Origin: Lycium barbarum
Taxonomy: Eukaryota; Streptophyta; Magnoliopsida; Solanales; Solanaceae
Length of the DNA: 64,000 nt
NCBI RefSeq assembly: GCF_019175385.1
Contig: NC_083341.1
Span: 88,376,321 to 88,440,320 of the forward strand
Direction: 5' to 3'
The notes beneath the pieces were generated by a model that saw only the letters and a list, made by a program, of their open reading frames with translations, had not been told where the DNA came from and searched no databases. Position 1 is the first letter of the stretch, and each line of letters begins with the position of its first letter. The position numbers and the translations under genes are program-made. This document shows, piece by piece, positions 23,195 through 34,150 of this stretch.

Positions 23195-23575
23195 TCCCAT
23201 CACTTCTTCTTATTTCCCATGAGGGCCATTGCATATCAATTTTTCCATTGCCAAGAGGGCCATCACTTCTTCTTATTTGCCATGAGGACCATTGCATATC
23301 TATTTTTCTGTTGCCGAGAGAGCCATCATTTCTTCTTATTTGCCATGAGGGCCATTGCATATCTATTTTCCTATTGCTAGAGGGCCATCACTTCTTCTTA
23401 TTTTTCATAAGGGCCTTTGCATATCTATTTTTCTGTTGCCAAGAAGGCCATTACTTCTTCTTATTTGCCATGAGGGCCATTGCATATCTACTTTTCTGTT
23501 GTCGAGAGGGCCATCACTTATTTTTATTTGCTATGAGGGCCATTGCATATCTATTTTCTGTTGCCGAGAGGGCCA
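23195..23575 (+). repeat. ~62 bp minisatellite, six copies
   Basis: Each unit runs CATCACTTCTTCTTATTTGC, CATGAGGGCCATTGCATATC, then a T-rich stretch and GTTGCCGAGAGGGC. Copies differ by a few bases and small indels. Open frames that span it are products of the repeat and are not genes. Confidence 0.88.
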
Positions 23576-23772
23576 GTCATATAAACATGCCAAGAGAGCC
23601 ATTCATGCAAACATGCCAAGAGGACCATTCATGCAAACACTCTATGAGAGCCATTCATACAAACACGCCAAGAGGGTCATTCATGCAAACATGCCAAGAG
23701 GGTCATTCATACAAACATGCCGAGAGAGCCATATGTGTACAAAATGCTGAGAGGGCCATTCATACAATCCAC
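23576..23772 (+). repeat. ~27 bp minisatellite, seven copies
   Basis: The unit is GCCATTCATGCAAACATGCC followed by AAGAGG, directly abutting the 62 bp array. The shared GAGGGCCAT/GAGAGCCAT edge suggests it grew out of the larger unit. Confidence 0.85.
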
Positions 23773-23783
23773 AAGGCATAATT

Positions 23784-23938
23784 AAGAGGGCAAAGCGATG
23801 TAAATCCGATCGGACGACCGCAGTATTCACTCCAAAGATTAAGGCGATGTAAATCCGGTCAGATGACCATAGTATTTGCTCCAAAAAATCAAGACGATGT
23901 AAATTTGATCGAATGACCGTGGTATTCGTCATCAAAAC
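23784..23938 (+). repeat. ~52 bp tandem array, three copies
   Basis: The unit holds GCGATGTAAATCCGATCGGA, then CGACCGCAGTATTC and CTCCAAA. Copies are diverged. Confidence 0.8.
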
Positions 23939-24086
23939 CAACTAACGTGACTCAGCAGGTGGGAACGAATTTACAGCCCCCAGACGGAGCTGACTGATCA
24001 AATCAAATCCAGATGTATACGGAGCAAGCAAGGAACTTTTTCTTATGCATCCGGTCAAGATAGGGTGCCTAAGAGAGTCAAGCTCT

Positions 24087-24201
24087 CCGGGCAGGACTTG
24101 GAAGATCACTCTCCACCATGCTCAGCCACACAAGAATATTTATTCGGGCAGGACTTGGAAGATCACTCTCCACCATGCTCAGCCACACAAGAATATTTAT
24201 T
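24087..24201 (+). repeat. 57 bp direct duplication
   Basis: Two adjacent, essentially identical copies starting GGGCAGGACTTGGAAGATCA. The identity indicates a recent duplication within an old element. Confidence 0.9.
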
Positions 24202-25305
24202 CGCTTATCTGCTTTGCTTTTTATTATTCCGCAACCGGTCGAAGGCACACCGTCACACACATAAAGGCGTTCCCGTATAAGGGATATCCTTTTCCTCCGA
24301 TCGAGTCGAACTATAAGTAACTTGATTCCCAAGAACAGGGATATATAGGAGGACTCAATACAGAGAGTCAGTCACACTCTGAGCAATCACCCTAGACCTC
24401 CCAGTTTTATAACCGAGAAATCCGAGATTTGCTTAAATTTGCATTTAGAAGTCATAATTGAGTCAAACTACAAATGGCCTGAATTCTCATGAAATCTGAG
24501 ATACGTAGGAAACCCAGAAGCCAAGGTCCGGCCACATATTTGAAATTGCATAAAAATGAGAGGTGATATGAAAATAGGTCAGCCAAAAATTAGGGTTAGT
24601 CAAATTTTGTTGCTTAGGGATAACCTTGCCTTCCCCGAACACCGAAGGGGCAGTTGTTGACACCTAAATTTTGACCTCCCGTAATTTATTTTAATTACCC
24701 AGAGTCCTTGAATATTAAAAGGACTGAAATATGTATTTTAGAAGTCAAAATGATTTTATAACAATTATTCAGATAATATTTTACCATTCTCATTTGGTAA
24801 AATAATTTTTATAATGTTATAAATCATTTGAAAATTAATATTCAACAATTATGATATATTTGATAAATTTAATCAAGGAAATATTTTAAAACAATTGTTT
24901 ATTTTATTGTTAAAATTATCAGAAATCAATTGGCAAGCATTTTACTCTGTTTAATTCAAGAAATATTATTAATTGAATGAATTAATCATTTACACTCAAC
25001 TCTTAAAATTTTGCATATGCATTTGGACAATTTATTATAATTAATTGGTTAATTTTGGTCAAATTCAAATCGTTTGCTGCGTGGCTAATAATGGCTATGA
25101 TTGAAATAATCAATTCATAGTCTGGCCTTAATTGAAGTAGCCAAATTCATTTGTTTAAATCAAATTGGGGTCATTATTGCAAAATTGGTTTTAGTTGGTC
25201 AATTGGGCCAGGTATGGCCCTAATTGAGATGACTTATCCCATGGATTAAGGTCCATTAAGCCTATGTTTGCATTTTGAGTCTATTTGCATAATTAACTGT
25301 ACTTA

Positions 25306-25310
25306 TTAGT
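25306..25310 (+). repeat. Target-site duplication of TE6 (TTAGT)
   Basis: TTAGT precedes TGTCACGACCC and recurs at 27885-27889 after GGTGTAACA. Confidence 0.95.
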
Positions 25311-26200
25311 TGTCACGACCCAACCGGAGGGCCGCGACGGGCACCCAGTGCAAACCCACCCGGGCACCTCTTATCATACTTTCACATTTACATCTAGGTG
25401 AGTCACATAGCTAAATCATACTTTCTATCCATTATTCATACTAATTTCATTGGGCAATAATACATATATATCATCATCAATAACAATGCCCATATAGATG
25501 TACATAAGTCGACGAGGCTAACAAAATGATATCCAAAATATAGGCCAACAAGGCCAAACACATCTAACCATATACACATGTCTACGAGCCTCTAAGGAGA
25601 GTATGTCATATCATATAGGCGGGATAGGACCCTGCTATTCCCATAAATATGTACACAAAAGAATAAGTACCAAAAGCTGTAACTCCGAATGAAATGGAAC
25701 TCCGCTATGTAGTCCCTGAGTAATAAAGCTATGAATCAAGTCTGTCTCCCTGGCCACTTGCGGGCATGACGCAGCGTCCACAAACAAAAGGAAGTCAGTA
25801 CGAAGAATGTACTGAGTATGTAAATCATGATCAACATCATTATGAAAGCATAATAGACAACATAAGAAATAACATAGGATGGGAAATAATAGTAACATCT
25901 TTACAAACACTTACTTGCTATTTATAGGGACTTTCCATTTCTAATGCGTGATTGTGTACATACATCCATATCCATATCCGTATTCATATCCGTACTCATT
26001 TACATTTCGTATCCAATTTCGTATTCATATACATATCATTTACCTAGCATACCCGTCCATGAAGGTTTGGTGGTTTCACATACCCGGCCATGACAAGGCT
26101 CGGTGTCATACATACTTGGCCCTACCAAGGCTCAGTGTTATACATACCTGGCTCTACCAAGGCCCAGTGTAATCCGTACCCAACTGCAGTGGTGCGCGCG

Positions 26201-26250
<50 letters not shown>

Positions 26251-27884
26251 TACCCGGCCATATAAGCTCGGGGTTTCACAATAGCCATACATAGGCACAT
26301 ACACATAAAAGCTCATAAGCATCTTTAGCATCATTACTATCGTCATTCATTACATCTATCCTTAGAGGATTGATCGTCATATGAGGAATTTAGTACAATC
26401 GTAACATATCGAGAATCATGAGCTCAGCAGCTCTTGAAGATAGCATCATTTGGAGGACATCATAGGCTTATAGAAGATTAGATATTTGGCCCAAGAACCA
26501 TGCCTTATGAAAGAAGGGTTAGCCTTACATACCTTTCCGTTCAACTATTCTATCACTTGCATGTTCTCCTTCAATGCTCACGTTTCTACCTTCATTAGAG
26601 TTATACTATCATTAGAAAATCGATAGCTTAGCATACATGACTAAAGCTAGAAAAAAGTGGACAACATTTTCTTTATTTATACGACTTCCTCCATATCATA
26701 TATCAACTCACAAACATCTATAATAACATTCACAACATCATAACAATGGTCTTTATTCACCTACATTATCCATATTCCTCAATTCACTTCGAGTCATCCA
26801 TATCCATGGTCATAGCACACTATTACATTCACTCATATAAAATGTTTATCCCACGTTCTCAATATCATTTATAACATGATTATATTCATAACATATCAAG
26901 AATCATTACTCAACCCAAGCTATTACTCAAAAATGACACTATTCCCACATGCATGACCCATTTTCTATCTCCTTCTACAATCCAAGTATTTCAACTTCTC
27001 AATACCTTAAACAACATGGAAATACCATAAAAATTACCTTAGATGTTGTAGGAATAAGCTTTGGGTGGAAATACTTCACTTGAGTCAAAACCCTAGTTCA
27101 CCTCCAATGAAATTTTTTGACTTGAATGATCTCTAGTGAGTTTCTTACACTTGGTTTTCTTAGTTTGATGAAATTGATCATAAATTTCTCCTGAGTTCTT
27201 ATGGATGATGAGTGGAGAGGGTTCTAGAGAGTTCTTGGAGTGTTGGGTGAAAAATGAAATGAAATAATGAACTTGGTCCCTTTTTAATAACTTCAAAAAA
27301 ACTGACCCGTCGGGAAAATATACGGACACTTATACGGTCCGTATAAGTGACCATGAAATTTCCCCTTCAACATCTCTCTTCTGTGACCATTTTACAGCAC
27401 ATTATACGGTCCGTATAATTTTATACCTGTCTGTATAAGTGACCGTATAATCCCATCATTGAGGGACCTTCACTGTGACGATTCTGCGGACCATTATACG
27501 GACCGTATAAGATTATATGGGCCGTATAATCCACCGTGTAACCCATCTTTTCGCTGGTCTTGTTCTCGTCACTTCGTTTGATCTCCAATCCTTACGGAAC
27601 CATCTTAATACTTGTTTAACACCTCATTAACGATCTAAGGGATTTTATAATTCTTCTCTAAGACACTATTAAATCATCATTAACTTGTTACTCGTAAATC
27701 CTTTCCGATACCTATCGTATGTCTTGCCTTCTCTTGGCAAACTTTCTCCTCTTACCTCGAATGTCTTTGAAATCTTAATTAGGGTCATCAAATGTCATTT
27801 CTCACTTATTGCAATACCGTATACTTCGTGCCCTTATTTAGTCTATTCACTGTGCATCAACGAGAAATTTTCCGAGGTGTAACA
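25311..27884 (-). mobile_element. TE6: solo LTR, family S, 2574 bp
   Basis: On the minus strand it begins TGTTACACCTCGG and ends GGGTCGTGACA, as TE5 does, and it is flanked by TTAGT duplications. It contains the same ordered parts: ACGGNCCGT palindromes (27330-27540), TATTAAAAAGGG (about 27281-27290), AAG|GTAA (27037), AAG|GTATGT (26532), GGCC-rich ~36 bp repeats (26050-26180), and the stem-loop (25795-25815). It is inserted in the TE4 LTR. Confidence 0.93.
26203..26249. repeat. (TA)n microsatellite in TE6
   Basis: About 47 bp of uninterrupted AT alternation between GCGCGCGCA and TTCTACCC. It is prone to length error. Confidence 0.9.
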
Positions 27885-28653
27885 TTAGTTGTTTATTTGG
27901 TTAATTAATCCTAAGTTGACCATGATTAAGGGGTTAAATTGATTGATCTTTTCTTAATTATAGTCAGTTATTAAAATAAGTGTCAGGTTCTCGTGCATAT
28001 GCACATATATACACGGATATACATGAGTATATATGTATATCATGCGCATATACATATATATGAAGGGCCTATTTTTCCCATCTCTTTAAAACTTGCCAGG
28101 CTTGGTCCTATACGGACTACGACCCGACCCAAACCAAGTCTTAAAGGGGTAATACCCCCTTTTATTCCTTCTGCAAACCAAATGACCCTTTACGCATAAA
28201 AGAAGGGTTTCCTCTAAGGATAGAGGAAACCCTAGCCACCCTTGCTCTCTTCCTCTCTCATACGTCATTTGTTGCTAAATATGGCATCGGAACAAAGTAC
28301 CATAACGTTTTTCAGAGGTTGCTCGTCTGCTTTGGGTAGAACAATTAATGTTCTACCTTCTCTCTTACCAAACGCAATCATTAAATCACAAAGAGATGAG
28401 GTTTCCCCTCTTTTATGGTTTTGCTGCATTTTTTAACGGCCATAGACTGCTTTCTCTTAATTGTTTTTGTTGAATCCGTGATTCCTATTGGTTCATGAAG
28501 AACCTCAAAGATTGACTTAGCTTAGGCCAAAATCTGGCCATTAATTTGTTTATATGTCTGATTATGGCCGTTGGCTGTGGTTTAGAGAGAAGCAATTTAA
28601 AATGCTATACTCCCACATCGGTAACAAATTTGGGTTTTGAGAATTAGGGGTTC

Positions 28654-28890
28654 TATATAAAGTACCCCATTTCTACTAGTTGATAGAGAGCAATCGAAAA
28701 ATATCACTTGCATATTAAAAAATCGAAATACCTAGGGTTTTGACAATTTTCCTTAGTAACCTTTAATTTTTCGATTTAGTCTAAGTTTTTTTTAAAAAGT
28801 TTGTTGTTCTTTTTGTGTGTGGCTGAGGTGATTTGGGAACAAGGAGAATCTCCAAGTCCAACCTCGACTTGGCTGCACAGCAAAAGGTAA
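28654..28890 (+). promoter_or_regulatory. TE4 LTR promoter and leader with splice-donor consensus
   Basis: TATATAA at 28654-28660 is followed by a leader and, 229 bp on, GCAAAAG|GTAATT with the intron side starting at 28887. This parallels the TATA-to-donor spacing of TE1. Confidence 0.5.
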
Positions 28891-31800
28891 TTTTTATCCT
28901 TTCTATTTAATATAGTTCCTTTATATGATTTCTCTTAAGTGATTATGTGGTAGTTTAGCTTAGTTTAAAGTAGTCTTACTTAATTTATACTACTTCTACT
29001 ATGCATTTGTTGGAGTAGTTTAGTATTGATCTCTGCTCACTTGACAGTATCTTAGCTAATTTGAAATTGCTTAGCATTACTGTTTGGCTTATGATCATTT
29101 TGAATCAGTGTAGTTCTTGTCCTTGGCTTAGAATGATTGTGTGATTTATTCTTATGGTATAGTTTAGTTGGTTCTTGGCCAGTTTAGGGTTCACTTATTC
29201 AGGAATCAGCATGTGGTGGTTTGTGTAATTTTGATACCATGCCTGTTTGGTTTCTACTTAGGTGTAGTCCTTCCCTATCTGTCTTTTATCACTATGTGCT
29301 TAATGATTCAATCACTATTGTATTTGGAAAATATGCTAGTGATATAGTTAATGTATTATTCATTACCTTGATTTAGTTAAAAGTGGCCTTTCTTTGTTAA
29401 GCTAAATGGCTAGTTGCTAATCTTGCTTAGTTGCTCATAATATTAGCACATAATGGTTACTTTTGCTTCAGTAAACCCTATGATTAGTCTAGAATTCAGG
29501 GGCAGCCCACCATGTTTGGATAAAAGCTGTGAATGATTTGTGTCAATCATGTCTAGGCTCATTTAACCATGTTTGTTTTAGCATTGAATTTGTAGTTTAC
29601 TGGATAAGCTCAGCTAGTTGTTGGTTGCTTAATTGTGTACATGCCTAATCTTAGTCACACCTAATGTAAATTGTGCATGTTCATCCTAAGTTGCCTACTG
29701 TTCACTTTATCTATGTTTAGTCTTATATTATTTGGTAAACTTTCTTACAGATTTAGTTTCCCTGTGGTTAGTTGAACCTAGATTAACCCCTGAAGATGAT
29801 GTGCTATCTTCCTATGTCAGCTTCAAAGATCATATTTTCATGCTTGAAATGGCTTAATCTTGCACGTCTAAGGCTTACAATTTGCTTAATTATGTCCATA
29901 TCATTAGCTGTGTATGAGTCATTAAATTATGCAACTTATGAACTAATTAATATCACTAGCAAGAGTTTATATGCCTTTTCCCACTATCATAAAAGGATGT
30001 CAGATGTTTAGCAAGAAACTGTAAGTTAGTATATGTTTAAGCATAAGGTTCAATTGGTTTAAGGATTTGTTGTTTCTTCTTCTTTCTTGACAAATGTGCT
30101 ATTGTACTTGCTTAAGATGAGTTTTGAAACTAAGAGACTTGCTAAACTGGTAATAATATGCTCAAGTACACTTGAAAGATTTGCTTAAAATAAGGATTGG
30201 CTTACAGAGACCAAGATTGATATTTTATTAAGCACCCCTTGTTGAATGTTCAAGTTGAAGCCTAGATTTAGAATCAAAAGCCTGTTTTAAGTTCAATATG
30301 GAAACTGTTAACTTAAAAACATGGTGTATATATGTGAACTGTGTCAAATAAAGTGTGATAAATCAGTCCCCTATGGTTGAAACAAATGTCATTTTTGCTT
30401 TTGTGTTGTATGCAAGTCCTTTGATAATGTGAAAATCTTTCATTTGGCATTACTTTATATGAAATCTGTTGAGTTCAAAAGGGATAAGCTTTTGACTTAG
30501 TAAACCTAGTTATCTGCTCCTTATTTGTGTTGCACAAGAGTTGTTATTTGCCTACATTGGTTTGTCTGAACATAGAATAGTCTGAACTAAGACTGTCAGT
30601 GGCTAAATATCCTATTCCGATTTTCAAAGTTAGACTACTATGAATCTCTACATGCCCCCATTCACCGTCCTAACTAGCTTACTTGTTTAACCATATGGAA
30701 TGCCATTTGCATAAAAGCCTTAAGACTTGATGGTTTGGTTGGTTAATATGAATGGTCAGTTGTGTGCTTACATACCATCTTCTATGAAAACCTTAATACA
30801 CTCACTACTTGTTGCATATAGTCTTACCTCTTAACTCTATCTGAATATGACCAAAGTCATATTCTTTCTTATTTAAGCCTATACCTTATACTTGTTAAAC
30901 TGAAAGGATTTAAGTGCTTCATGTGAACTATTTTAATAAGCTAGTATCTACATATCCTCATGACTGGGAAATGTTTTAATCCTGAACATAGTACAGATAA
31001 CTTGCATCTCTATGTTATCTTCTTTTAGACCACCTTTGTGTCTTTAAAGGTATCATAGCATGTAGACTGAGTCTTTTTATGTGAAGTCCTGATGGTTATC
31101 CGCTGAATATAAGTTGTATATGTACGATATACCAAGTATATACAAGATCTGTATACTTAGGGTATATATGAACTTGTATATCTGGTATGGTATACTGCTT
31201 AGAGAAAAATAAATCGAAAAATTTATATTCTGCGTGAAGAGGTGTTTTGGGCCTGGTCTTGTATGGATATCCATGCTGGGCTTGTTTGTGTTTTCATCAT
31301 ATGACTTATTTTATTTGGGCCACCCTTTATATGTTAAGTTGTGGGTTTATATTTGGACCAGTCTAAGGATGATTTTGAGTAAACTGTTTTGCCTTGGGCT
31401 TATTTTATTGTCTGATCTGGTTTAATGCCTGCCCCCGTTTCTTGTTGTTGTTGTTTTACTTGTCTTTTTGCATTTGCCTGTTTGAACATATAAATTAGGT
31501 GTGTTTGAATTATTTAAGCCTAGCTTAGTTGCAAATCTTAAGCACTTTCTAATTTTTATCTTCTTCATGTTCCATATGATTGAACGATGGGCCATTTGGG
31601 CCACATTCTACGTATTCGAAACCTGTTGGGCCTAAGTCCCAACTTACCTTCGTCAATCGAGTCCGAACATGGAAAATAAGGGAAACTAACATATTGAAGC
31701 TCCAACCATGGGTGAAAATGGTTGAAGGCTCAGCTATGGGTGAAAATAGCTAACTAGTGGGCTTAGGTAGGCCCACCAGCCTAACCCTTCTCCATTTCTA

Positions 31801-32512
31801 TTTCATTTATATGAGATGTATTTGTAAAAATGCTTGAGTGATATTGGAACCCCTATGAATGTTAGAACTTAGAAAAAATGCTTAGTATTATTAGGAAGTC
31901 ACCTAAACATTTTCAAACTTGGCTAAATCTGAAATTCACATGAAACTTGGTACTTAATTCGATTCGCTGAAGCTTTAAAACTGGTTCAACATTTTAAATG
32001 AAGGCTAAGTAAATTTGCGAAAATAACTAAGTAATAAAACAGTTTAGCCGTTCTGCCTTTTTGTAGAATCAGGTGGTAACAATGGCAAATGACAAAATGG
32101 ATTTGGGCCCTAAGCCCGTTATTAAAAACTTCAACTGTTTTTTTGGACTAGATTGATCTAGGCTGAAAACATAAAGTTGAGGACCCTTCTCGCAATTGTA
32201 AGTAATTTGGGGGCACTTTTTGGACTTGGGATAATATTTTATCCAAAACCAAGAAAATTTTCAGAAAACAAAAGGATTTCACGGCTTGGACTTGGACTCA
32301 TTTTCAGCCGACAGCCCAAAACTTTGAGGACAAAAATCAAAGGGAATTCTATTTGGGCCGAATCTAAGGATAAGATGGCTTTGGTGGGAATTTTGTTGAT
32401 CTATATGAGCTTCTAATGGATTAAATTTGACTTAAATAAAACTTTCATTTATATATATATATATACACTAAAACCTATTAATACGAAACTCATTTTATTA
32501 GGACTAAAGTAC

Positions 32513-32530
32513 TAGTGACTCTATTGGGGA
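32513..32530 (+). other. PBS-like site downstream of TE4 LTR
   Basis: TAGTGACTCTATTGGGGA differs from the TE1 PBS at five positions, all transitions. If genuine, the LTR at 24655 is followed by PBS and leader, so it also serves as a 5' LTR for the gag remnant at 33.5 kb. Confidence 0.45.
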
Positions 32531-32961
32531 GAAATCCCGAGTGTGTCGTAGTTCGGTAATAAAGTGAGTTGAACACTTATACGGATTTTTTGAAACCAAA
32601 ACCCCTTTTTGCCATTTTTTTTCTTGAGTTTATAATACAAATGAATGACATTTTTGCGAAAAACTAAACACTTTTAAGCAAATAAATACATTAATCACAT
32701 ATTGAAGCTCGTAGGTCAACCGTATTCTATTTATTTTTAATACTAGGGTGCGTAAAACTTTCCCTAGGGGATCACCAGAACCCTTACCTCGAACTTTGGT
32801 ACCGAAAAGATTTCTCTCTTGCTTGAAAAATCTTTTACTCGGTTTTCCTAGTTTTCCTTTAATAAATTAGGTGGTTGCCCTAAAATAATAAAATCCAATT
32901 ATAGCACCAACAACCTCGTGGTAGCTTTTATGTCTTAACTCGCGTAAAAGTGAACCATAAT

Positions 32962-33514
32962 AGATAGCTTGACACAAGAGTTGGATTTCACACATGACTG
33001 CCTATTGGAGCTTGATGATCGGATGAAGAAAACAATGGACGACACTGCATTGATGACTTTCCCCGACAAGGGGTTTTTGATTGATGCCGTGTTAACACCG
33101 ACTCATCTCCACATTCAGACAGGGCCAAGAGGGAAAGAATCGAGAGAGCTTTGTCATCATTCACTGGAGGACTCTTATGCTGATTTTATTATGTTTTATG
33201 ATCTTTTTGTAATACCTTAGGGGAGAATATTATTAATGAAATTATGATTTATGGGGCAATGGTTTAATGCAAATGGCACATTTATGTGTCAAAACGACTA
33301 GATTGACTACATTAGAAATACGACTAACATGATTTATTGCATGATTATATGATTAAATGTTTATATGTTCATGCATCTCGTTTGAATGATTGGTTGATCC
33401 CATGTTCCGATTACTATCCCAAAGAAAAGCACAAGGAAATACCAATTAGCCAAAAAAACCACGAACATAGAAAACTAACCCTTTGCACCTCCTAAAAAGG
33501 TTGATTTGCTACCA
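32962..33514 (+). other. Leader-like stretch between TE4 LTR and gag remnant
   Basis: An 83-codon open frame (32969-33220) shows no recognisable domain. The rest is AT-rich and non-coding. Its position matches the 1 kb leader of TE1. Confidence 0.4.
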
Positions 33515-34150
33515 ATGGGCGGGCAAAGAAGTCGAAGCAACACCGCTAGTGAGAATGAAGGGTCATTTAGTAGGAAGATTCGCAAGTTAGAGGAAAAGAT
33601 CAAATTGGTCCGAGCCAATATCAAAGAGGCTGACAAATTTTTTTAACTTAGTAGAGAACCCACCAAAAGAGACTGCCGAATACCAAGAAAGCTCGTCAGA
33701 CAAGGCCAAGGGAAAGACACCAAGTTACGTGCGTTTGACGGTCAAAACCGAGACTCTCGAGGAAGAAGATGAGGATCCCAAGAGGAGGAGTCTGACAAAC
33801 AAGAGCAGCCATGGCCATCCAAACAGGACCACTGCTACCTCTACGGCTCAAGAGGAGGACAATGACTTCACCCAAGAACTCATTCATCCACCATCACCAA
33901 CTTGGTGGGTCATTGCTCTTAAGGCCATTGCTTGTCCTTACCGTGTCACGCCAAAGCATATACGAGGCGAAGAGATCTTTGAGAAGATGAAGAGTGCGGG
34001 TGATACATGTGTTAGCTATGAGAATCTGCCTCCTTGCGCTCTAATCTATGCATACAAGAGGTGTTTTTATAAGAAGAATCAACCCGGCCACACTACGGAC
34101 TAGTGTTTGGCTCTAAGAAGAAGGATTGCGAGAATGATCGATGACACAAC
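33515..34150 (+). pseudogene. Tat-like gag remnant, truncated by TE7
   Basis: From a Met at 33515: a charged segment (SRKIRKLEEKIKLV) of coiled-coil character, a frameshift near 33640, an acidic stretch (EEEDEDPKRR), then CFYKKNQPGHTTD, stop, CLALRRRIARMIDD. The last part has the same C-x8-H-x4-C spacing as the TE1 gag knuckle (with one stop), which identifies it as Gag of the same broad type. TE7's LTR starts directly after it at 34151. It lies downstream of the TE4 LTR in the same orientation, as expected for a gag following its 5' LTR. Confidence 0.6.

Larger units (their letters stand above)
21836..24654 (+). other. TE4 3' UTR, minisatellite-rich
   Basis: Non-coding, 2.8 kb. After the integrase comes one copy of the GGATACGTAGGCA block (about 21987-22060), then hairpin repeats (22246-22500), then five different tandem arrays (22905-24201), then GAAGGGGCAGT next to the LTR at 24655. 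Hypervariable, repeat-generating 3' UTRs are known for Tat-lineage elements. Confidence 0.8.
24655..32961 (+). repeat. TE4 LTR (Tat/Ogre-like; interrupted by TE6)
   Basis: It starts TGTTGACACCTAAATTTTGACC right after the TE4 3' UTR. The 3'-terminal block (ACCCTTACCTCGAAC, AAATTAGGTGGTTGCC) lies at 32785-32880, giving an end near 32961 by analogy with TE1 and TE3. A PBS-like site at 32513-32530 argues instead for an end near 32.5 kb. Net length without TE6 is about 5.7 kb. It contains a TATA box (28654-28660), T-rich stretches and (TA)n tracts; I see no gene in it. Confidence 0.68.

Noticed and set aside
23195..23772. Regular repeats that could suggest a CRISPR array
   Set aside because: Units are contiguous, diverged and without unique spacers, and the context is a plant retrotransposon 3' UTR.
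23248..23781. 177- and 131-codon plus-strand frames with periodic sequence
   Set aside because: They are translations of the 62 bp and 27 bp minisatellites of the TE4 3' UTR, and several frames are open at once.
26203..26249. Tyr/Ile-repeat frames across TA microsatellites (also 60208-60240)
   Set aside because: Artefacts of (TA)n tracts open in several frames.
28242..31425. Several short frames and T-rich segments that might be a host gene
   Set aside because: They fall inside the TE4 LTR. No frame exceeds about 70 codons, and no chained exons with conserved protein content could be seen.
32969..33220. 83-codon plus-strand frame after the TE4 LTR
   Set aside because: No recognisable domain; kept only as part of the leader-like stretch because its position fits a leader.
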